A stretch of DNA of 64,000 nt. Origin: Paracoccaceae bacterium. Its GTDB lineage: Bacteria > Pseudomonadota > Alphaproteobacteria > Rhodobacterales > Rhodobacteraceae. Shown in pieces: positions 49,925-57,930 of the stretch. Made by a program: the position numbers and the translations under genes. The notes under the pieces were generated by a model that was not told the origin of the DNA, did no database searches, and saw nothing but the letters and a program-made list of their open reading frames with translations. The DNA is taken from the NCBI GenBank assembly GCA_002709405.1, contig PAQV01000057.1, positions 87,629 to 151,628 of the forward strand, in the 5' to 3' direction. The stretch's first letter is position 1; each line of letters opens with the position of its first letter.

Positions 49925-50644
49925 ATGACCCCCAAGACGATCCGCGCCAAAGGTCTTGCCCTGGCCCTGCTGGCCGCCAGCCCGGCCGTCGCGCAGACAC
50001 CTGCCGAGGGGCCAGACATTCAGCCTGCGGAGACAACCGCACCCGCTGATGACACGGAAACCCTGGCCGCCTGCGTGGCCGACCGGGACCGGCTGGCGCT
50101 TTTCACCACGGACCTGGCCGGGCGCCTGGCCGAGGCGCAATCGTCCTGCACCGCCCGCATCGAGGCCCGCCTTGGACCGGCCTCCGAGGCGCTGACGCTC
50201 TGCAAGGAAGAGGTCGACCAGCATCAGCGCACCAACATCACGCTGAACGACCGCCTGTTGGCCTGCGAAACCGCCCCCCGGACCGATCCCGACCGCATCG
50301 CCGCGCTGGAAGCGGAAATCGCCCGGCTGAACGAACGGCTGGCCAATGCGGGACTGGGGGCCGAGCCGGGCTATGGTTATGCCGGCGGCAGCGTCTGGTC
50401 TTCCTTCGTGGCCGGGGATGAACTTGACCGCGTGCAGGGATCATTGCCCAGGCTGGACATCAGCGCCTGTCCAGCAGCGCTTGACTGGCTGGCCGACCAG
50501 GGCGGCGCGGACCGGGCCATCCGCATCGTGGTCTGGGCCTGGGACGGCGACACCTCCCAGCTGTGCCGGCGCAACGAAGACGGAACCCCCGGGTTGGCTC
50601 CCGCCCGCCCCCAGGACGAAGCCCACGTGGTGATCTTCAGGTGA
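49925..50644 (+). CDS. Exported coiled-coil protein (operon gene 9)
   Basis: A 239-residue protein. A signal peptide (1-23, ending SPAVAQT) is followed by a proline/alanine linker, a coiled-coil region (about 45-140, for example RIAALEAEIARLNERLANAG) and a C-terminal domain of about 90 residues (VWSSFVAGDELDRVQGSLPRLDISAC ... ADRAIRIVVWAWDGD ... AHVVIFR). Cysteines are at several spots. The start at 49925 is five bases after gene 8 and gives a proper signal peptide; a start at 49874 would lie inside gene 8. No family recognised. Confidence 0.82.
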   Translation: MTPKTIRAKGLALALLAASPAVAQTPAEGPDIQPAETTAPADDTETLAACVADRDRLALFTTDLAGRLAEAQSSCTARIEARLGPASEALTLCKEEVDQHQRTNITLNDRLLACETAPRTDPDRIAALEAEIARLNERLANAGLGAEPGYGYAGGSVWSSFVAGDELDRVQGSLPRLDISACPAALDWLADQGGADRAIRIVVWAWDGDTSQLCRRNEDGTPGLAPARPQDEAHVVIFR

Positions 50645-50648
50645 TATC

Positions 50649-52913
50649 ATGCTCTTACGTACCCTTTCGCTGACCTGCCTGACCCTGACTTTCCTGGCGT
50701 CCCTGCTGGCCGCCGGCGCGGCCCGGGCGCAAGCCGGGCTGCCGCGCTTTGATTGCCCGGCGCTGTTGCAGGCCACCGGCATGGCCGAACCCTCGGCCAA
50801 GAAGAACCAGCGCCTAATGGCCGCGCCCCTGCGGCTTAGCTGGTCGGGCGACGGCAAGCCCGACCGCAAGGCGCCCGTCGTCATGGTTCCCCTGCGCAGT
50901 GGCATCACCGCCCGGATTGCCCGCTCGGACCCGGCCCGGATCTCCGATGGCATCATGAGCTGTACACTGATCGGCATGTCGGTGCGCCCCTTCCAGGAGG
51001 CCGAAACGCCCTATACGCTGGAAGACGTGCGCGGCGGGCCGCGGCCGGCGGAACTGCCCCTGCTGCTGATCGGCCGGTACGACAGCATCGCCGACGCCGA
51101 CCGGGCGTTTTCCAAATGGGTCGAGCGCGGCTTTCCGATCCCCGTCAGCTTCCCCGAGCCGACCACCTTTTCCCGCGGAGGCGGCCGGGTCCACGAGATC
51201 CTGGGCGATCACCGGTCCTTCCTGCCCCTGCCGATCCTGGGCGATATCGGCACGACCGAGGCCAACGTTCTGGCGCTCAACCCCGACCGGGCCCCGCAGG
51301 ACGCCAGGATATTCCTTCGAACGGCCGGGCTGGACGATGCCCGGGTCATCCTTGCGCTGTGCGGCACCGGCGATTGCGCCGATTTCCGCGGGGCCGAGCC
51401 GATGGCCGTGACCTATACCCAGGCTCCGGCTCCGGCCACGCTGGGCCCCGACACGTCCCCGGATCCGGCGCTGCCCGGCGTGACCTCACCCGCCCCGGGG
51501 TCGACCGCCGCTGTTCCCCAGCCCTCCGCCCCGCCTGTGCCCGAGGCGGCCATCGCGCCGCCCGACGCCAGCCCGCGCCCCGAGGATCGGGCGACGGGCC
51601 AGCCCACCCCCGCCACCGGCCTGCGCCTGACCTACCTGGGCATCGACGGGCGCGAGGACGAACTGCCCGAAGCCCTGTCCCGGCGGCTTGATTGCGTGCT
51701 GGACGCGCTGGGAGCGGACATCTTCATCGAAACGCCCACCTGCCCGGACCGCGCCTTTGCCGCGCTCAGCGAACGGCGCGCCCTGCTGCGCCGGGTCGAT
51801 GACAGCCATTGGCAGATCGTGGCGGGCGCACAGGACCGGCCGCCACGGGCGATCATCGTGACCCTGCCCGCCGGCCAGTCGGGCGCCGCCTGCCGGATGG
51901 ATATCGTCTATGACAGTCCCGACGGCGCTCCGGTCATCCTGGCCATGAACCCCGTGCCCGGTGTCACCCCCGCCCAGTTCACCGCCCTGCCGCTGACGCC
52001 CCTACCGGTGGTGAACGGGCGGGTGCGGGCCCGGCTGATAGTGTCGTCCCCGGCCGATTGCGGCGGCCCGGGCCGCGACATCGACCTGCCCACGCAGCCC
52101 GCCCTGTCCCTGTCGCTGGGCGATGACCGCATCAACCGCGCGGCCCTGCACGTGGTGGCCATGGATGCCGGCGATCTGGAGGTGGCGCTTGGTCAGGATC
52201 CCTCGGCCCGGCTGCTGATGGGGTCCCAGCTGATCGGCGCCATCGAGGCCGCCCAGGCGCGCCTTGCCGCCGGCTGGGGGGATACCGCCTGGACCCTGTC
52301 CTCGGTCAACCTGTCCCGCCTGAACGAAACCGACGGGCTGTCCCGCATCCTCGCCCTGCCCTCTGACGCGCTGCGCGACAGCGACATGCGGTTTTCCACG
52401 ATCTCGCCCGCCGCCCGGTCCGGGCTGGCCGAGATGCGCCCGCGTGTCACGCCCGAAACGCTGGCCACGGCCCTTGCTCCGGCCGTCGAGGATGCGGCCG
52501 CGCGCGGCATCACCCACCTGTCGCTCAGCCTGATCGCCCCGGTCACGCCGCGCACCGCCGTGGCCCTGGCCGATCCCTGCACCGACCAGCGCTTTGCCAC
52601 GCTGGCCCGGGACCTGGCCCGCCCCGGCGGGCCCGAGATCTCGGTCACCGTCTTTCCCCTGGTGCGCCTGCGCGACGGAGACAGCCCCGCGCTGGACGCC
52701 CTGCAACCGCTGTCCTTCGACCCCGATGCCCCGACCCGGCCCGGCGGCCTGACCCGCTGCCGGGGCGGCGACGACGCTCTGACCACCTATCCGTTCTTCA
52801 TCGAACCCTGGCGGCCCGACAGCGACATCGCCGGCCGTTATGCCGCGGCCCTGGCGGACCGGCTGGCGCTGCACCTTTCGACCCAACTGACCGAAGACAA
52901 GGCCCGTCCATGA
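50649..52913 (+). CDS. Large exported protein of unknown function (operon gene 10)
   Basis: A 754-residue protein with a signal peptide (1-27, ending AARAQAG). Residues about 30-250 form one domain with several cysteines; 255-325 is a proline/alanine-rich linker; the rest is beta/alpha. The C-terminal half has a pattern loosely like a von Willebrand A fold without the metal site (a strand RAALHVVAMDAGDLEVALG, then GITHLSLSLIAPVTPRTAV, then GPEISVTVFPLVRLRDGD), which is a weak inference. It overlaps the vWA gene by ATGA. No family recognised. Confidence 0.82.
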   Translation: MLLRTLSLTCLTLTFLASLLAAGAARAQAGLPRFDCPALLQATGMAEPSAKKNQRLMAAPLRLSWSGDGKPDRKAPVVMVPLRSGITARIARSDPARISDGIMSCTLIGMSVRPFQEAETPYTLEDVRGGPRPAELPLLLIGRYDSIADADRAFSKWVERGFPIPVSFPEPTTFSRGGGRVHEILGDHRSFLPLPILGDIGTTEANVLALNPDRAPQDARIFLRTAGLDDARVILALCGTGDCADFRGAEPMAVTYTQAPAPATLGPDTSPDPALPGVTSPAPGSTAAVPQPSAPPVPEAAIAPPDASPRPEDRATGQPTPATGLRLTYLGIDGREDELPEALSRRLDCVLDALGADIFIETPTCPDRAFAALSERRALLRRVDDSHWQIVAGAQDRPPRAIIVTLPAGQSGAACRMDIVYDSPDGAPVILAMNPVPGVTPAQFTALPLTPLPVVNGRVRARLIVSSPADCGGPGRDIDLPTQPALSLSLGDDRINRAALHVVAMDAGDLEVALGQDPSARLLMGSQLIGAIEAAQARLAAGWGDTAWTLSSVNLSRLNETDGLSRILALPSDALRDSDMRFSTISPAARSGLAEMRPRVTPETLATALAPAVEDAAARGITHLSLSLIAPVTPRTAVALADPCTDQRFATLARDLARPGGPEISVTVFPLVRLRDGDSPALDALQPLSFDPDAPTRPGGLTRCRGGDDALTTYPFFIEPWRPDSDIAGRYAAALADRLALHLSTQLTEDKARP

Positions 52914-55462
52914 CCGTGTCCACGACCAAACCCAGGACTTGTTTCCGTTCCCTGTTCTCCGCATTCTGCGCGCTTGCCGCGGGCCTTCTGCCCGGCGCGT
53001 CCAAAGCGCAGGACCTGGTCGACACCGACCGCCTGCAGATTCGCGACCTGGCCGATTGCACCGAGATCTCGCGCCTGGTCGATGGCCGAGACAGTGGCGG
53101 GCAATGGCTGATCGGATCGAATATCGAGCTTTACGGCCTGCCCAACGCCCGCCGCCCGATCACCCGCCTGAACCAAAGCTTCGAACGGGTGTCCTGCTAT
53201 GGCCAGGTCGGCGAAGGCGACAGCGGCCGGGTCTTCGTGGCCACTCGCGGTGGCTTGTGCGGCTGGGTCACACGGCGCGCCCTGATGGACCTGCACCGCA
53301 GCGAAGAGCTCAGCCCCTTCGAACGCCGGGGCACAGCCGTCTGCGAAACGCCCCGGGCCATGTCCTTCGAGGACTTCTGTGCCAACCTGCCCGCGCTGAC
53401 GGTCTCGGCCGAGGCCGCCTGCAAGGGCGTGCCCCGCGGGCTGCGGGCCAAAGGCGTGCTAATGGGCTCGACCGAGGACGCACTGAGCGAACGCTATCCC
53501 TTCATGACCGCGCCCACCGGAGGCACCGAACGGGCCACGCGGCTGTTCTTTTCGGTGCTGGAAATCCACGACGTGGCGCCCGGGCTGGACGGGTCGGTCA
53601 TGGTGCTGACCGGAGACGGCGAGGGCGAGATGTTCGGCTGGATCGACCTGGAGGCCCTGGCGCTCTGGCCCACCCGGCTGGGCCTTTTCTACGACGCCGA
53701 CGGGCGCGGCGCGATGTTCCAGCGCCTGCGCGACCTGGTACGCAACTGGCGCGAGGGTCGGCCCGACCCGGACATCCTGGCCGGTCTGCCGGCGGCGCAG
53801 CTCTTCGACTATATACATGGCGGGCTGCAATTGCTCAGCTATCCGATCATCCGCACGGTCGATCCGTCGCGCGATCCGCTGGCCCCCGATCCCGGCGACA
53901 CGCCCTACCACGAGGTCATCTTCCTGGGCCAGACGGGCACCGGGTCGGCCTCGCAACTGATGAGCCAGTCGGCCTTTGCCCGCCAGGTCGAAGCCCTGCA
54001 GCAGGTCAACGTGATGATCGTGGTCGACACCACCGAAAGCATGCGCCCCTACCTGCCCCTGATCCGCGACGGCATGGCCGATTTCGTGCGCGATTACGGC
54101 CAGCGCAGCCTGGACGCGGCCAACCGCATTCCCGATCTGCGCCTGTCGGTGGTGGCCTACAGCGACTTCCTGTCACCCGCGCGCACCGGCCTGGGCGATC
54201 CTATCCGCACCGAAGAGCTGATGACCCCGACCCGCATCGGTCCCGGGTTCGACGTGTCGGGCCCCCTGGCCGGCATCACCGCGCACCCCGGGCTGGACGA
54301 CCCGGTGGGCCTGCGCGAGGAAAGCGCGCTCGAGGCCGTGGCCCAGCTGGCGCGCGGGTTCGACACCGGCCGGGGCTGGTTCGAGGACGGCCCGCGCATC
54401 ATCCTGCACATCGCCGATCATGGCTCGCGCCCCGGGGTCGAGCCCCGGGTGATCCTGTCGCAGCTGGCCGACCTGAACACCTATTACGTGCCGATCGCGA
54501 TCCTGACCGACGACCAGGGCGATCCGGCGGCAACCATGGCCCGCGAGCGCTTCATGACCCAGGCCACCGACATGCTGGGCCCGCTTGTGCAGGGCACGGC
54601 CGGCCCGTCGGACGTGGCGCGGATCGATTTCAAGGATGGCCAAAGCCGGACACCCGAAGTGGTGCGCGACCAGCTCGACCTGGTGCTGGCCGAGGTCGTG
54701 CAGGCCGTGACCTCGCTGCGCGGACAGATCCTGGGCGACGAGCTGTCGCAAAGCTCGGCGCGCGCGCAGGACCTGGCCTCGTCCCGGGTGATCCTGGACG
54801 AACGTCTGCTGGCCGATCGCGGGCTGGACCCGGAGGCGGGCGAGCCGATCGTGCAGGCGGCCACCGGCTTTGCGCCGCTGTCGATGATGGCAAACGGGCT
54901 CAGCACGCCGGTCGACTGGACCTATACCGTGTCGCTGGAACCCGGCCAGGCCCGCTTCCTGCGCCAGAACTTCGAGGCCATGTGCGGGTTGGTCGGAGCG
55001 CCGGAACAGCGCCGGGCGTTCCGCCAGCTGATCGTCCAGCTGGCCGAGGCGTTTTCGGGCGACACCGCCCAAAGCAACGAGGACGTACGGGCGATCCTGT
55101 CGGACCTGCGCACCCTGCCCGGAGCCGATGCGTCTTTCCTGGCCCAACCCCCGGACGTCTTGCTGTCGCGGGCCGACAGCACCGATCCGGCCATCGTCGA
55201 GGAACTGCGCCGCGATGTCTGCTGGATCAGCTACCACCTGGGCAACATGGATGCGCGCATCTACGCCCGGCCAGACCAGCTGCAATGGACCGGCCGCGAA
55301 TTCGCGCTGAAACCCGGTGAAGAGGTGATCCGCCGGCTTTACCGGTTCAAGCCGGTGGTGGGGGCCGAAACGGTGTACCTGCCCAGCTTCTTCTTCGTGC
55401 TGCCGTCCATCGTGGCCGATCAGCCCAAGGCCGACGAGGATTGCGAGTTCTTCTGTAACTGA
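52910..55462 (+). CDS. Exported von Willebrand A protein with SH3-like modules (operon gene 11)
   Basis: An 850-residue protein, the last and largest of the operon. A signal peptide (about 12-33, ending GASKAQD) is followed by an SH3b-like module (about 60-130: SNIELYGLPNARRPITRLNQSFERVSCYG ... GGLCGWVTRRALMD), a cysteine-rich connector and a second SH3b-like unit ending FGWIDLEALALWP. From about 365 a von Willebrand A domain runs to about 560. The metal site reads VVDTTES (D373-x-T-x-S instead of the usual D-x-S-x-S), followed by RLSVVAYSDF and RIILHIADHGS. The C-terminal 290 residues are helical and acidic, ending EDCEFFCN. SH3b modules commonly bind peptidoglycan, so this may be a periplasmic wall- or protein-binding component. 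Followed by a G-quadruplex/inverted-repeat element. Confidence 0.88.
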   Translation: MTVSTTKPRTCFRSLFSAFCALAAGLLPGASKAQDLVDTDRLQIRDLADCTEISRLVDGRDSGGQWLIGSNIELYGLPNARRPITRLNQSFERVSCYGQVGEGDSGRVFVATRGGLCGWVTRRALMDLHRSEELSPFERRGTAVCETPRAMSFEDFCANLPALTVSAEAACKGVPRGLRAKGVLMGSTEDALSERYPFMTAPTGGTERATRLFFSVLEIHDVAPGLDGSVMVLTGDGEGEMFGWIDLEALALWPTRLGLFYDADGRGAMFQRLRDLVRNWREGRPDPDILAGLPAAQLFDYIHGGLQLLSYPIIRTVDPSRDPLAPDPGDTPYHEVIFLGQTGTGSASQLMSQSAFARQVEALQQVNVMIVVDTTESMRPYLPLIRDGMADFVRDYGQRSLDAANRIPDLRLSVVAYSDFLSPARTGLGDPIRTEELMTPTRIGPGFDVSGPLAGITAHPGLDDPVGLREESALEAVAQLARGFDTGRGWFEDGPRIILHIADHGSRPGVEPRVILSQLADLNTYYVPIAILTDDQGDPAATMARERFMTQATDMLGPLVQGTAGPSDVARIDFKDGQSRTPEVVRDQLDLVLAEVVQAVTSLRGQILGDELSQSSARAQDLASSRVILDERLLADRGLDPEAGEPIVQAATGFAPLSMMANGLSTPVDWTYTVSLEPGQARFLRQNFEAMCGLVGAPEQRRAFRQLIVQLAEAFSGDTAQSNEDVRAILSDLRTLPGADASFLAQPPDVLLSRADSTDPAIVEELRRDVCWISYHLGNMDARIYARPDQLQWTGREFALKPGEEVIRRLYRFKPVVGAETVYLPSFFFVLPSIVADQPKADEDCEFFCN

Positions 55463-55494
55463 TCCTCCCCCCCCTCACCTCCACACGCGCCCGT

Positions 55495-55553
55495 GCCCGG
55501 GGCTCGAGCGGGACGCGGGTGGGTGGGTGGGGCGGCCTGGTCGAGCCCCGGGC
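55495..55553. repeat. 13-bp inverted repeat enclosing a G-quadruplex sequence
   Basis: GCCCGGGGCTCGA (55495-55507) and TCGAGCCCCGGGC (55541-55553) are perfect complements. The 33-base loop contains GGGTGGGTGGGTGGGG (55517-55532), an ideal parallel three-tetrad G-quadruplex with single-base loops. The element sits between convergent genes (vWA gene, + strand; TadE-like, - strand) and probably ends or controls the operon's transcript. Confidence 0.75.
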
Positions 55554-55569
55554 GCGAGCGCGGGCGCGC

Positions 55570-56157
55570 TCAGCTTTGCCAGACCACCTGCTGCACGAAG
55601 CGCGGGCTGGTGAAGACGAAGTTCTCCAGCGTCTGCTTGCCCAGGCCGACCTTGAAGACCGGGTCATAGACATTGCGCGTCTCGACCAGGATCAGGCGCA
55701 CCGCATTGGACATCACCGGCAGCTTGTCGGCATAATTCATGACGTTGCCGTCCGTCAGGGTCGACGTGCCGTCCCACGCGCGCGAGGTCGACCAATCGAC
55801 GTAATAGCGGTCGTCGCCATCGCTCCAGCGCAGGACAGAGATCCGCATCTGGGTGTTGGTGCCATTGGCGATCAGGAAGTCATAGAGCGAATGCATGCTG
55901 TCGATGTAGCCGTCATCGACCACGCCCGTTTCACGCGACAGGATGTCCGAGATCGTGTAGGCCGCCTTCAGGTTGATCGCGCTCTGCCGGTATCCGTCGA
56001 AATAGACGTAAAGCGCCATGAAGGCCCAGAACAGCAGCGGCGCCATCATGACGAACTCGACGCTGACGCTGCCATCGGTGTCGTCCCGGAACCGGGTCAT
56101 GCGGCGCATAAAGCTGCGACGTTGGCCGCAGCGAATGGATTTGGCAGGTTGCGCCAT
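55570..56157 (-). CDS. TadE-like pilus assembly protein
   Basis: A 195-residue protein with a TadE-type N terminus (PF07811): basic leader, then DGSVSVEFVMMAPLLFWAFMALYVYFDGYRQ, in which the conserved glutamate (V-E-F) sits at the start of the membrane helix. The remainder is periplasmic, with phrases such as DWSTSRAWDGTSTL. TadE proteins are minor pseudopilins of the Flp/Tad pili; this one has no other tad genes in the window, so it may be an orphan or part of an uncharacterised envelope structure. GGAGA before the ATG at 56157 fixes the start; an earlier in-frame start has no support. Convergent with the vWA operon. Confidence 0.82.
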   Translation of the reverse strand: MAQPAKSIRCGQRRSFMRRMTRFRDDTDGSVSVEFVMMAPLLFWAFMALYVYFDGYRQSAINLKAAYTISDILSRETGVVDDGYIDSMHSLYDFLIANGTNTQMRISVLRWSDGDDRYYVDWSTSRAWDGTSTLTDGNVMNYADKLPVMSNAVRLILVETRNVYDPVFKVGLGKQTLENFVFTSPRFVQQVVWQS

Positions 56158-56566
56158 GGGTCGTCTCCGGTGTGTGAAGGCATGACGGCAGGGTTGCAGA
56201 AAATCGCTGTCACACGATCCCACCTGCGCCAGTCCTTCGGCGCGCCCCCATCGGTGAATATGGGCGAAACCACGGGAATTGCGACGGAAATTGAGAAACC
56301 ATGGCTAAAATCAGGTTAACCGACGCGGTTCCGATAACACTGTCCCTGCCCCGGCTTGATTGTTTCCGGGCAGGCCATGAATGGACCGTCGAACCCGGAT
56401 GAATCGGGGCGGAAACGAGGCACCAACCCCCACCAGCCCCGGCACGCGGCGCCACCCACCCGGACATGTCCCGAGATCCCTGAATATGGGCAAATCCTCG
56501 CCCTATTTTTGACGCAGTGGCAGACGACCAACAAGGCAACGGCCCCCAAGCTGAAAGGTCACGCCC
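56158..56566. other. Intergenic region between tadE-like gene and gtr operon
   Basis: 409 bp without a convincing gene, containing divergent promoters. One CtrA-box-like sequence, CTAA-N7-TTAACC (56305-56321), is present, one mismatch from TTAA-N7-TTAA; such sites arise by chance at roughly one or two per window of this size. Confidence 0.4.
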
Positions 56567-57523
56567 TTGTTCCTGTCCATCGTCGTCCCGTGCTTCAACG
56601 AAGCAGAGTCCATCCCCGCCCTCGTCCACCGCCTGTCGGCCACCATCGAGCCCTGGCGTGAGTGGGCCGAGATCATCCTGGTCGACGACGGCTCGACCGA
56701 TGCCACCTGGGCCCAGATCGAGGCCGCCCGGGACATCGCGCCCGAACTGGTCGGCATCCGCCTGTCGGGCAACCGGGGCCACCAGGTGGCCCTGACCGCC
56801 GGGCTGGAAGCGGCGCGCGGCGAGCGGATCTTCATGCTGGACGCCGACCTTCAGGACCCGCCCGAACTGCTGCCCGACATGATGCACATGATGGACCGGG
56901 GCTATGACGTGGTCTACGGCCGCCGCGCCGAGCGCCAGGGGGAGTCGGCGTTCAAGAAGGCCACCGCCTGGGGCTTTTACCGGCTGCTGAACATGATGAC
57001 CGATGTGGACATCCCCAAGGACACCGGCGATTTCCGCCTGGTCAACCGCCGCGCGCTGGATGCGGTGCTGTCTATGCCGGAAAAGGCCCGCTTCATGCGC
57101 GGCATGTTTGCCTGGGCCGGCTTCGACCAGATCGGCATCGACTACACCCGCGCGGCCCGCGAGAAGGGCGAAACCAAGTACCCCTTCCGCGCCATGCTCC
57201 GCCTGGCCCTGGACGCGATGACCGCGTTTTCCACCAAGCCCCTGCGCCTGGCCACCCGGCTGAGCTTCTTCAGCCTGGGCGTCAGCTTCCTGATGGGGCT
57301 TTACGTGATCGGCTCGCTGGTGGCCCAGCATGTCGTGCCCGGCTGGGCCTCGGTCGTGCTGGCGGTCAGCTTCTTTTCGGGCGTGCAACTGCTGACCCTG
57401 GGGATCCTGGGCGAATACGTCGGCCGGCTCTACCTCGAAGCCAAGGCCCGCCCGCTGTACTTCGTGTCGGAAGAGGCCCGCGAGGGCACGCCGGTCAAGC
57501 TCAGGTCGCGAGCCGCCGGATGA
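56567..57523 (+). CDS. gtrB: GtrB-type undecaprenyl-phosphate glucosyltransferase (GT2)
   Basis: A 318-residue GT2 family enzyme (DPM1/GtrB class). The catalytic domain has IVVPCFNEAESIPALV, the VDDGSTD motif (about 40), the DADLQDPPEL motif that holds the donor/metal, and YGRRAERQGESAFKK; two membrane helices follow near 235-295, then a C-terminal tail, as in GtrB. It transfers a hexose from UDP- to undecaprenyl-phosphate. The start is a TTG at 56567, giving the family N terminus LFLSIVVPCFNE; there is no good ATG upstream. GtrA overlaps it by four bases. Confidence 0.88.
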   Translation: MFLSIVVPCFNEAESIPALVHRLSATIEPWREWAEIILVDDGSTDATWAQIEAARDIAPELVGIRLSGNRGHQVALTAGLEAARGERIFMLDADLQDPPELLPDMMHMMDRGYDVVYGRRAERQGESAFKKATAWGFYRLLNMMTDVDIPKDTGDFRLVNRRALDAVLSMPEKARFMRGMFAWAGFDQIGIDYTRAAREKGETKYPFRAMLRLALDAMTAFSTKPLRLATRLSFFSLGVSFLMGLYVIGSLVAQHVVPGWASVVLAVSFFSGVQLLTLGILGEYVGRLYLEAKARPLYFVSEEAREGTPVKLRSRAAG

Positions 57524-57930
57524 CGCTGAGCCGCCCGATGATCCTGCGCTACGTGGCCGTCGGCCTGACGGTGTCGCTGGTCTACATGCTGGGATACATG
57601 GGCTGGCGCGCCGCCGGCCTGCCCGAGATCGCAGCCAATGCCCTGGCCTTCGTCACGGCCGTGGTGCTGCAATACGTGGGCCACGGGCGGATCACCTTCC
57701 GGCGCGAACTGGCCGATGCCGGTCAGGCCGCGCGTTTTGCCATCATGATCGGCGCGGCCCTGCTGTCGTCGACGCTGATCACCGGGCCCCTGGCCTGGAG
57801 CTTCGGCCTGCCCGACTGGCTGTCATCGGGGCTGGCCACCATCGTCATGCCCATCCAGAACCTCGTCCTGATGAGCCTCTGGGTCTTTGCCACCGGCGCT
57901 CGTCGCCCTGCCGAGGATTGCCCCACATGA
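57520..57930 (+). CDS. gtrA: GtrA-like flippase protein
   Basis: A 136-residue four-span membrane protein of the GtrA/DPMS family (PF04138), with LRYVAVGLTVSLVYMLGYMGWRA, ANALAFVTAVVLQYVGHGRITFRR and a last pair of helices. The Y-x-x-H-R-x-TF region is the family signature. It is thought to help flip the glycosyl-undecaprenyl-phosphate made by GtrB to the periplasmic face. It overlaps both gtrB and the following glucosyltransferase-like gene by ATGA-type overlaps. Confidence 0.85.
   Translation: MTLSRPMILRYVAVGLTVSLVYMLGYMGWRAAGLPEIAANALAFVTAVVLQYVGHGRITFRRELADAGQAARFAIMIGAALLSSTLITGPLAWSFGLPDWLSSGLATIVMPIQNLVLMSLWVFATGARRPAEDCPT

Noticed and set aside
43293..55462. Zorya or other MotA/MotB-type defence system
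   Set aside because: No helicase, nuclease or DNA-binding component is present; most partners are exported proteins, so an envelope role fits better.
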